Positions 1 to 5,461 of a DNA stretch of 5,649 nucleotides are shown here, one piece after another; position 1 is the stretch's first letter, and every line of letters starts with the position of its first letter. Location of the stretch: the NCBI GenBank assembly GCA_030044325.1, contig JASHWA010000132.1, positions 1 to 5,649 on the forward strand, given 5' to 3'. The position numbers and the translations under genes are program-made. The notes under the pieces were generated by a model that saw nothing but the letters and a program-made list of their open reading frames with translations, ran no database searches and had not been told where the DNA came from. This stretch comes from Bryobacteraceae bacterium (GTDB lineage Bacteria; Acidobacteriota; Terriglobia; Bryobacterales; Bryobacteraceae).

Positions 1-353
1 GCCGAGATTTTTTCACGCTTCATCGCCTCCGCACGATCGAAATCCGCGGGCTTGAATTCGAGCTCGATCGACACGCGCTGCTTCCGGCCGGCCGTTCCCG
101 GCCCGATTTCGATCGTGCGCCGCACTTCGCCATACTCCGGATTGAAAACCGAGATGGTATAAGTCCCGGCTGCAAGATTTTTGAACGTAAACCGCCCGTC
201 TTCATCCGAAAGCGTCGAAGCGTTAAACGGCGAAGTCGCGCCAAACACCGTAATCGCCGAAGCCCCCGCAGGCTTCACGCGTCCCGACAGCAAGTACCCT
301 CGATCCGCGGCGAGCGCACACGACAAAACCGCAATCGCCGCCAATCGAACCAT
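1..353 (-). CDS. Secreted carboxypeptidase-regulatory-like domain protein (3' end beyond window)
   Basis: Reading the minus strand from the ATG at 353 gives 117 open codons running off the left edge, so the C-terminus is missing. Residues 1-16 (MVRLAAIAVLSCALAA) look like a short signal peptide, probably cut near ALA-A; C12 in VLSC is a poor lipobox candidate because the preceding stretch is so short. Residues 20-98 match the carboxypeptidase-regulatory-like beta-sandwich: a G-R-V opening strand, then SDEDGRFTFKNLAAGTYTI (49-67), the typical D-G-x-F-x-F-x-x-L-x-x-G-x-Y pattern. The next residues (KPADFDRAEAMKREK) are charged and probably helical, so another domain may follow. The in-frame TAG at 365-363 excludes a start further upstream. 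The gene is divergent from the cytochrome gene at 472 and may share its control region. Such domains occur in secreted proteins and at the front of TonB-dependent receptors; the full function cannot be told from this fragment. Confidence 0.8.
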   Translation of the reverse strand, partial: MVRLAAIAVLSCALAADRGYLLSGRVKPAGASAITVFGATSPFNASTLSDEDGRFTFKNLAAGTYTISVFNPEYGEVRRTIEIGPGTAGRKQRVSIELEFKPADFDRAEAMKREKIS

Positions 354-359
354 ATCCGG

Positions 360-365
360 ATTCTA
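360..365 (-). promoter_or_regulatory. Candidate -10 element for the gene starting at 353
   Basis: On the minus strand TAGAAT lies at 365-360, six bases before the ATG at 353. Standard spacing would place the transcription start on the A of the ATG, giving a leaderless mRNA. The region about 17 bp further upstream (GCTCGG) does not resemble TTGACA. A GGGAG at 370-366 could be a ribosome site, but it is 12 bases from the ATG, longer than usual. Position and composition are seen; promoter activity is inferred. Confidence 0.4.
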
Positions 366-376
366 CTCCCATGACC

Positions 377-406
377 GTGAGTCCCGAGCGGACTCACAGG
401 GACTCA
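377..406. promoter_or_regulatory. Putative operator: inverted repeat plus third half-site
   Basis: GTGAGTCC (377-384) and GGACTCAC (390-397) form a perfect 8-bp inverted repeat around the 5-base spacer CGAGC. A further GGACTCA (400-406) lies in the same orientation as the second arm, exactly 10 bp downstream of it. This gives three copies of a 7-bp half-site in 30 bp, all inside the 118-bp gap between two divergent genes. If transcription of the left gene begins at 353, the sites span about -24 to -53, over its poor -35 region. For the right gene they span about -66 to -95. This suits a dimeric regulator controlling one or both genes. The regulator is not in this window. A small RNA hairpin is an alternative, but there is no T-tract to make it a terminator. 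Confidence 0.45.
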
Positions 407-460
407 TCCAGCACATGCGGCCCATTCAAAAAACGAATGCCGCGGCGTTGACATGAGCCG

Positions 461-466
461 TATAAT
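461..466 (+). promoter_or_regulatory. Candidate -10 element (TATAAT) for the cytochrome gene
   Basis: A perfect TATAAT stands at 461-466, five bases before the ATG at 472. Usual spacing puts the transcription start on or next to that ATG, implying a leaderless message. No purine-rich ribosome site precedes the ATG. The hexamer includes the in-frame stop TAA (463-465), which also fixes the start. A TTGACA at 448-453 is only 7 bp upstream, too close to be the partner -35 box; the properly spaced hexamer (TGCCGC) is weak. Confidence 0.5.
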
Positions 467-471
467 TACTC

Positions 472-2679
472 ATGCGAGCCGGGTGGTTAGCATTCGGCGC
501 AATCGTTTTCGCCGCGTCGGCGGGTCGCGCGGAGAGCCCGGCGACCGATGCGCCCGCCTGCGGCGCATGTCATCCCGCCATCTGGCGCGATTACCGCCAA
601 AGCGCAATGGCGCGCTCTTTTTTCCGTCCCGGCCCCGAAAATACCATCGAAGACTACACTCATAATCACACCTATTATCACCAGGCCTCCGACACCCATT
701 TCGAAATGATCCAGCGCGACGGACAATACCTCCAGCGCCAGTATCAGATCGGATTCGACGGAACCCGGACGAGCGTCGCGGAAACGGCAATCGATTTTGT
801 CCTCGGCTCCGGCAATCATTCGAGAACCTACCTCCATCGCACCGCGCAGAACACGCTGATCGAGCTCCCGCTCGGATGGTACGCCGAAAAAGGCGGCTAT
901 TGGGCGATGAATCCCGGCTACGACCGCCCCGATCACCAGTCGCTCACCCGGGCCATCGGCTATGACTGCATGTTCTGCCACAACGCTTATCCGGAAATTC
1001 CCGCGAAAACCGGACCGCGCTCGCAGCCCGTGTTTCTGAGCGTCGCCGAAGGCATCGACTGCCAGCGCTGCCACGGCGACGGCCGCCATCACGCGACGCT
1101 CGCGGCGACCGCCGGAACCCGCGTGGAGGAGATTCGCGCCGCCATCGTCAATCCCGCTCGGCTGCCCTTCGATCGCCAGATCGAGGTGTGCATGCAATGC
1201 CACCTGGAAACCACCAGCTTCTCCACCACCAATGCGATCGTGCGCTATGAGCGCGAACCCTTCTCTTACCGCCCCGGCGAACCCCTCGCCGGCTTCCGCC
1301 TGCACTTCGATCGCAAGCCCGAAAAAACAGAGGACCGCTTCGAAATCGTCGGCGCGGCCTACCGCCTGCGCCAGTCACAATGTTTCCTGAAGAGCAAAGG
1401 CGCGATGACCTGCACCACCTGTCACGATCCGCACCAGCCCGCCTCGGCGCACCCCGAGCACTACCCGGCCGTGTGCCGCCAATGTCACGCCGCCGCCTTG
1501 GATGCGATGATCGCGGCCCGGCGCCATCCCGCGGCATCCGATTGCATCGCCTGCCACATGCCGCTGCGCCGGACCGAGGACGCCGTTCACGTCGCCATGA
1601 CGGATCACTACATCCAGCGCCGGCCGCCCGCCGACCTGCTCGCCCCAATCCCCGAGCGCGCCGGCCCCGAATATCGCGGCGAAGCGGTCCCGTATTATCC
1701 CGCGGCATTGCACGCCTCCGACGACCTGTACCTCGGCGTCGCGCAGGCGAACGAACCCGCCACGCGCGCAGAAGGCATCGCGCGTCTCACCTCGGACATC
1801 GCGAAATATCGACCTGCGCAATCGGAATTCTACTTGCAATTGGGCGACGCTCTGCGCGCCAGCCGCCGTTTCGATGAAGCGCTCGCGCCCTACCGCCGCG
1901 CCGTCGATCGCGACCCGCAATCGCCCGATTCGCTCGAACGCCTCGCCCTGGGTCTCGATCGCGCCAGACAATATCCCGCCGCCGACGCCGTTTTTAAAGA
2001 CGCGCTCCAACTCGCCCCGCGCGATGCCGCCATGTGGACCCATCGCGGCATGTCCTATCTCGAACAGAACCGCATGCAGGAAGCCGCGCAAGCTTTCCAA
2101 GAATCCCTGGCGCTCGACCCCGCCATCCCCGAAGCTCACAACGGGCTTGCCGGAGCGCGCATGGCCGCGGGAGACACCTCCGGCGCGGAAACCGAGTTTC
2201 GCCAAGCCATCCGCCTGAACCCCAACTACGCCGAGGCCCGCCACAACCTCGCGAACGTTCTCGCCGCGGCCGGCAGTTTCAACGCAGCGCGCTACCAGTT
2301 CGAGCAGGCGCTCAGAATCCACCCGGATCGCGCCGATACGCGCTACGATTTCGCCGCGATGCTCGCTCGCGCCGCGCGCCCGGAGGACGCCGCGCGCGAG
2401 CTCACGACCCTCCTTGAACACGACCCGCAGCACGCCCGCGCCCGCGATCTATTGGGAAACGTGCTGCTCGCCGAAGGTCGCACGGCCGAAGCGATTGCGC
2501 AGTTTCGCGAAGCGGTCCGCATCGCGCCGCAGTTCGCGCGCGCCCATCTCGACTTGGGCGCCGCGCTTGCCGCCTCCGGAGAAATCTCCGCCGCGCGCCC
2601 GTATCTTGAAAAAGCCGCAAAGATCGGCGACGCGCAAGTCCGCGAGCAGGCGCGGAAGCTGCTCGAACGAACTCGCTAG
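472..2679 (+). CDS. Exported seven-haem cytochrome c with eight C-terminal TPRs
   Basis: The 735-residue product begins with a signal peptide (residues 1-20, hydrophobic 5-16, likely cut after AGRA), so it acts outside the cytoplasmic membrane. Seven CXXCH covalent haem c sites are visible: CGACH 30-34, CMFCH 166-170, CQRCH 197-201, CMQCH 240-244, CTTCH 314-318, CRQCH 335-339 and CIACH 358-362. Many other histidines (64, 66, 70, 116, 122, 379) could be distal ligands. From residue 452 to 723 there are eight TPR units of exactly 34 residues, starting at 452, 486, 520, 554, 588, 622, 656 and 690 with no gaps. These should form a superhelical protein-binding scaffold. The natural inference is electron transfer docked to a partner protein; no catalytic reaction can be assigned. 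It resembles large TPR-multihaem proteins of Acidobacteriota and Planctomycetota. The in-frame TAA at 463-465 makes 472 the first possible ATG. Confidence 0.93.
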   Translation: MRAGWLAFGAIVFAASAGRAESPATDAPACGACHPAIWRDYRQSAMARSFFRPGPENTIEDYTHNHTYYHQASDTHFEMIQRDGQYLQRQYQIGFDGTRTSVAETAIDFVLGSGNHSRTYLHRTAQNTLIELPLGWYAEKGGYWAMNPGYDRPDHQSLTRAIGYDCMFCHNAYPEIPAKTGPRSQPVFLSVAEGIDCQRCHGDGRHHATLAATAGTRVEEIRAAIVNPARLPFDRQIEVCMQCHLETTSFSTTNAIVRYEREPFSYRPGEPLAGFRLHFDRKPEKTEDRFEIVGAAYRLRQSQCFLKSKGAMTCTTCHDPHQPASAHPEHYPAVCRQCHAAALDAMIAARRHPAASDCIACHMPLRRTEDAVHVAMTDHYIQRRPPADLLAPIPERAGPEYRGEAVPYYPAALHASDDLYLGVAQANEPATRAEGIARLTSDIAKYRPAQSEFYLQLGDALRASRRFDEALAPYRRAVDRDPQSPDSLERLALGLDRARQYPAADAVFKDALQLAPRDAAMWTHRGMSYLEQNRMQEAAQAFQESLALDPAIPEAHNGLAGARMAAGDTSGAETEFRQAIRLNPNYAEARHNLANVLAAAGSFNAARYQFEQALRIHPDRADTRYDFAAMLARAARPEDAARELTTLLEHDPQHARARDLLGNVLLAEGRTAEAIAQFREAVRIAPQFARAHLDLGAALAASGEISAARPYLEKAAKIGDAQVREQARKLLERTR

Positions 2680-2770
2680 GATCTTATTCGATTTCACCGA
2701 AAATCGCGGCGAGCGGAACCTCGAGCTCCGGATTCCGGGGATCCTCTCGCATCGCGCGATCACCTTGCGC

Positions 2771-2776
2771 GATAAT
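2771..2776 (+). promoter_or_regulatory. Candidate -10 element (GATAAT) for nuoI
   Basis: GATAAT at 2771-2776 lies eight bases before the nuoI ATG at 2785, so a transcript would start at or within about two bases of the start codon. No ribosome-binding sequence is visible in between. The hexamer where a -35 box would fall (CGCATC) is a poor match. An in-frame TGA at 2776-2778 rules out an upstream start. The 105-bp gap after the cytochrome stop leaves room for an independent promoter, though readthrough from the cytochrome gene is also possible because no terminator is seen. Confidence 0.35.
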
Positions 2777-2784
2777 GAATCTTC

Positions 2785-3288
2785 ATGGCGAAAATTTCCG
2801 ATATGTTCGGCGAAGCCGCGGCCATCGCCAAAGGCATGAGCATCACCTTCAAGGAGATGCTCAATCCCACCATCACCGAGGATTATCCCGAAGCGCCCGC
2901 CAAATTCCAGGAACGGTACCGCGGCGTGCACCAGTTGCAGCGCGACGAAAACGGCCTCGAAAAATGCGTCGCCTGCTTCCTGTGCGCCGCCGCCTGCCCG
3001 GCCGATTGCATCTACATTGAAGCCGCCGAAAACACGGACGAACTACGCATCAGCGGCGGCGAGCGCTACGCCCAGGTCTACAACATCGACTACAACCGCT
3101 GCATCTTCTGCGGATATTGCGTCGAAGCCTGCCCCACCGACGCGATCACCCACGGACACGGATTCGAAATCGCCAGCTACAACACCTCCACGCTGATCTA
3201 TCGCAAGGAGCAGATGCTGGTTCCGATTCCCAAAGGCGCGCGCTTCCCGCTCAAGGCCCAGCCGGAACAGGAAGCAGCGCAGCACTAA
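2785..3288 (+). CDS. nuoI: NADH-quinone oxidoreductase subunit I (complex I, two [4Fe-4S])
   Basis: This is a full-length 167-residue homologue of NuoI (TYKY), the peripheral-arm subunit whose two [4Fe-4S] clusters (N6a and N6b) pass electrons from NuoG towards NuoB and the quinone site. It has two classical ferredoxin motifs: C61-x2-C64-x2-C67-x3-C71-P and C106-x2-C109-x2-C112-x3-C116-P. By family knowledge each cluster takes three cysteines from one motif and the fourth from the other. C75 is an extra cysteine. The N-terminal segment (GMSITFKEML, 17-26) and FQERYRGVHQL (41-51) are typical of NuoI and separate it from small ferredoxins. In most genomes nuoI lies between nuoH and nuoJ; here neither neighbour is a nuo gene. 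Its stop overlaps the stop of the convergent hydrolase gene. The assignment is secure, but which complex it serves is inferred. Confidence 0.93.
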   Translation: MAKISDMFGEAAAIAKGMSITFKEMLNPTITEDYPEAPAKFQERYRGVHQLQRDENGLEKCVACFLCAAACPADCIYIEAAENTDELRISGGERYAQVYNIDYNRCIFCGYCVEACPTDAITHGHGFEIASYNTSTLIYRKEQMLVPIPKGARFPLKAQPEQEAAQH

Positions 3289-4220
3289 GGCGCGGCGCTC
3301 GCGGCGCGTCGCGCCGAAATCTCCGACCCCGACCGCCGGATATAATCGCGCAGCTCTTCAAACCCGTTTTCGCGAGCCAGCTCCCGCGCGCTCACGCCCG
3401 GACGTTTCGCCTTCAGCACAAACCAGGCTTCCCGCGGCAGCCATTTTTCCGTTTCGACCGAGTCGCCGTGCTCCTCGATCAGCTGCTGAAGCTTCCCCGG
3501 ATGATGGAAATCGAAATGGAAGATGCAGCGGTCCAGATCGAGCGTTGCGCAGGTCACATTCAGCCCGTCCCCGCGATTGTTCTCGTCGTGCGCGATCTCG
3601 TCGCCGTCCAGATCGTAAATGCGGCAGTCGGGAATCCAGGTCGCACTGACAATCGGGTAATGATTCTGGATCGCGTGCGCCTGCAGCGCCCTGCCGCCCG
3701 AGTACGCGCTCGGCCAGACAACCATTTCAGCGCCCTCCCTGGCCAGACTATGCCATAGCTGCGGCCAGTTGAGGTCGAAACAGATGGCAATGCCCACTTT
3801 GCCGAAATCCGCCGTGAACACGCACGCACGTTCGCCCGGAGAGACCGGGGGTTCGATGGCCCACTCCGAGCCTTGGAAGGGGTAAATCTTGTCATACACC
3901 CCTGCGACCGCGCCGCTCCTGTCGAGAATCACCGCCGAGTTCAGGCGCCGCTTTCCGTCGATGCGGTCGATCGGGTAGACGATGTAGGTCCGGTGTTTCG
4001 CCGCCAGCGCCGCCAGCGCACGGATGCCCGGGCCGTCGAGCGTCTCCATCGTGTCATCGCGCTGCCCCCGGCAGGTCTCCGGCAGCAGGATCAGGTCGGC
4101 GCCGCGGACGCCCTGTTCCTCGATCAATAGAGCGATCCGCTCCAGACGCAATCCCGGCGGGAAACCGATGCTGACCACCCGAACGGGGCGGCCGATACGT
4201 TCCTGATTTGCAGGCTGCAT
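3285..4220 (-). CDS. Carbon-nitrogen hydrolase (nitrilase superfamily)
   Basis: The 311-residue protein has the catalytic triad of the nitrilase superfamily: E48 in LILLPETC, K111 in VYDKIYPF and C147 in IAICFDLNWP. The cysteine is the nucleophile that attacks an amide or nitrile carbon. The alpha-beta-beta-alpha sandwich domain covers roughly residues 12-235. No signal peptide is seen, so the enzyme is probably cytoplasmic. The substrate cannot be read from sequence: amidase, N-carbamoyl hydrolase and nitrilase activities all remain possible. A C-terminal tail (240-311) lies outside the core, and part of it (278-295) looks like an ankyrin-type helix pair. The gene starts 20 bp after the rplK stop on the same strand, so it is probably co-transcribed with rplK, in the place where rplA usually lies. 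The chosen ATG has no clear ribosome site; a GTG at residue 15 is a less likely alternative. The stop overlaps that of nuoI. Confidence 0.88.
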   Translation of the reverse strand: MQPANQERIGRPVRVVSIGFPPGLRLERIALLIEEQGVRGADLILLPETCRGQRDDTMETLDGPGIRALAALAAKHRTYIVYPIDRIDGKRRLNSAVILDRSGAVAGVYDKIYPFQGSEWAIEPPVSPGERACVFTADFGKVGIAICFDLNWPQLWHSLAREGAEMVVWPSAYSGGRALQAHAIQNHYPIVSATWIPDCRIYDLDGDEIAHDENNRGDGLNVTCATLDLDRCIFHFDFHHPGKLQQLIEEHGDSVETEKWLPREAWFVLKAKRPGVSARELARENGFEELRDYIRRSGSEISARRAASAAP

Positions 4221-4240
4221 GCCCGCGCCAGATAAATCGT

Positions 4241-4669
4241 TCAGACGACGTCCACGCCCATCGATCGCGCCGTCCCTTTCACCGAATTCATCGCCGCCTC
4301 GACCGTGAAGCAGTTCAGATCCGGCATCTTCAACTTCGCGATCTCCTCCACCTGCTTTAGCGTGATCTTTCCCACGCGATTCTTGTTCGGCTCGGCCGAG
4401 CCTTTCGCCAGATTCACCGCGCGCTTGATCAGCACCGGCACCGGCGGAGTCTTGGTGATGAAGGTGAAGGACCGGTCCGAAAAAATGGTGATCACTACCG
4501 GGATGATCAGCCCTTCCTGGTCCTTGGCCGAGGTCTTCGCGTTGAACGCCTTGCAGAACTCCATGATGTTGATGCCCTTGGGACCGAGCGCGGTGCCCAC
4601 CGGCGGCGCCGGCGTCGCTTTCCCCGCCGGAATCTGGAGTTTTACGTAATCGGTAATCTTTTTTGCCAT
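4241..4669 (-). CDS. rplK: 50S ribosomal protein L11
   Basis: The product has 142 residues, the same length as E. coli L11. The N-terminal domain (about 1-70) contains the proline-rich segment PAGKATPAPPVG (14-25) followed by TALGPKGINIMEFCKAFN (26-43), the part that contacts elongation factors and thiostrepton-type drugs in known ribosomes. The C-terminal domain (about 75-142), which binds the GTPase-centre region of 23S rRNA, includes the conserved KMPDLN (114-119) and VKGTARSMGV (130-139). A purine-rich AGAAGAGA (4683-4676) sits six bases before the ATG and can serve as ribosome site. The gene follows nusG by 45 bp, the usual order. Unusually, rplA does not come next. In E. coli L1 represses this operon by binding the rplK leader; whether that applies here cannot be judged. 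Confidence 0.97.
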   Translation of the reverse strand: MAKKITDYVKLQIPAGKATPAPPVGTALGPKGINIMEFCKAFNAKTSAKDQEGLIIPVVITIFSDRSFTFITKTPPVPVLIKRAVNLAKGSAEPNKNRVGKITLKQVEEIAKLKMPDLNCFTVEAAMNSVKGTARSMGVDVV

Positions 4670-4714
4670 TTTTTATCTCTTCTACCCGCGCACGGCGCGG
4701 AACAACACTGTGCG

Positions 4715-5455
4715 CTAAATCTTCTCGACTTGCAGGAAATCCAGCTCGACCGGCGTGGCGCGGCCGAAAATCGTCACCAGCACGCGCAGCGTGTTGCGCT
4801 CCGCGTTGATCTCGTCCACTTTGCCCGAAAAATTGGTGAACGGCCCGTCGATGATGCGCACGGTCTCGTTCTTTTCAAAGGTGAGCTTGGGACGCGGCCG
4901 CTCAGCGGAGCTCGCCTGCCGGTACAGAATCGAATTCACCTCGTCGGCCGAAAGCGGCACGGGCATGTTCCCGCCGCCGACGAATCCCGTCACGCGAGGC
5001 GTGGCCTTCACCGCATGCCACAGCTCGTCATTCATCTCCATCTCCACCAGCACGTAGCCCGGATACAGCATGCGCTTGCTGGTGACCTTTTTCCCGGCGC
5101 GCAGCTCGATCACCTCTTCGGTCGGAATCAGAATCTGGCCGATCTGGTGCGCGAAACCGAACGCTTCGGCGCGGCTCTTGAGCGAATCGGCCACCTTCTG
5201 CTCGAATCCCGAATAGGTATGAATGATGAACCACTTTTTGTCGGAGAGTGGGAGCTCGCCGTGCTCTTCGGCCGCAGCTTCTTCAAGCGCCGTTTGAGCG
5301 TGCTCCGCGCTCGCTTCGTCAGCCGGCGCTTCGATGTGTTCCGCGTCGTGTTCCATGTCGTGTTCCGCGTCGTGTTCCGCGTCGTCGGGCGCGTGGTCAT
5401 CGACCGGGGGGTGCTGCATCATGACTTCATCCTCGGGATGCATCTCGTCTGGCAT
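4715..5455 (-). CDS. nusG: Transcription antitermination factor NusG with acidic N-terminal extension
   Basis: The 246-residue product contains a complete NusG. The NGN domain, which binds the RNA polymerase clamp, runs from about 73 (KKWFIIHTYSGFEQKV) to 180 and includes the conserved MLYPGYVLVEM (129-139). The KOW domain lies at about 194-246 (GPFTNFSGKV, 204-213), and contacts Rho or ribosomal protein S10 in known systems. Family members are usually near 180 residues. Here residues 1-72 are additional: 26 Asp/Glu, 9 His and no Lys or Arg, with four DAEH-type tetrapeptides at 25-40. The start is uncertain. ATG 5455 has GAGGG (5463-5459) very close before it, overlapping the secE stop. ATG 5422 (residue 12) has GAGGA spaced 7 bases upstream. 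Either choice keeps the repeats, and no start codon lies between residue 34 and the core. The gene is 6 bp from secE, hence in one operon. Confidence 0.96.
   Translation of the reverse strand: MPDEMHPEDEVMMQHPPVDDHAPDDAEHDAEHDMEHDAEHIEAPADEASAEHAQTALEEAAAEEHGELPLSDKKWFIIHTYSGFEQKVADSLKSRAEAFGFAHQIGQILIPTEEVIELRAGKKVTSKRMLYPGYVLVEMEMNDELWHAVKATPRVTGFVGGGNMPVPLSADEVNSILYRQASSAERPRPKLTFEKNETVRIIDGPFTNFSGKVDEINAERNTLRVLVTIFGRATPVELDFLQVEKI
5337..5384 (-). repeat. Four tandem 12-bp repeats inside nusG
   Basis: On the plus strand TGTTCCGCGTCG is repeated head to tail at 5337-5348, 5361-5372 and 5373-5384. The copy at 5349-5360 differs at two bases (CA for GC gives TGTTCCATGTCG). Read on the minus strand in the nusG frame, each unit encodes a DAEH-type tetrapeptide (one copy reads DMEH), so gain or loss of units keeps the frame. 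It looks like a minisatellite arisen by replication slippage in the disordered N-terminal extension. Confidence 0.9.
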
Positions 5456-5461
5456 CGGCCC

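Noticed and set aside
448..466. TTGACA at 448-453 followed by TATAAT at 461-466, as a consensus sigma-70 promoter
   Set aside because: The spacer is only 7 bp, whereas about 16-18 bp is needed. TATAAT alone is kept as a candidate -10 element.
487..1305. Long minus-strand open frame opposite the cytochrome gene
   Set aside because: It is antisense to a gene with seven CXXCH motifs, has no recognisable domain, and is explained by the codon bias of the real gene.
1375..2433. 352-codon minus-strand open frame opposite the TPR region
   Set aside because: It mirrors the TPR-coding strand and is glycine/arginine/valine-rich without any family signature, so it is a shadow of the real frame.
2689..2706. 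Inverted repeat CGATTT-N6-AAATCG after the cytochrome stop, as a terminator
   Set aside because: The stem is short and A/T-rich and no run of T follows; it would not make a stable intrinsic terminator.
2751..2773. ATCGCGCGAT palindrome and repeated GCGCGAT upstream of nuoI, as an operator
   Set aside because: Low-complexity GC alternation is common in this DNA, and the two copies have no clear symmetry with each other.
3117..3758. Plus-strand open frame across the nuoI end and the hydrolase gene
   Set aside because: It overlaps two well-supported genes in other frames and shows no domain; arginine/proline-rich composition is typical of a shadow frame.
4688..4715. GCGCAC/GTGCGC inverted repeat between nusG and rplK, as a terminator or L1-binding leader
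   Set aside because: Only 6 bp of stem around a 16-base loop, with no T-tract. It could arise by chance in G+C-rich DNA, and the L1 site cannot be recognised from this alone.
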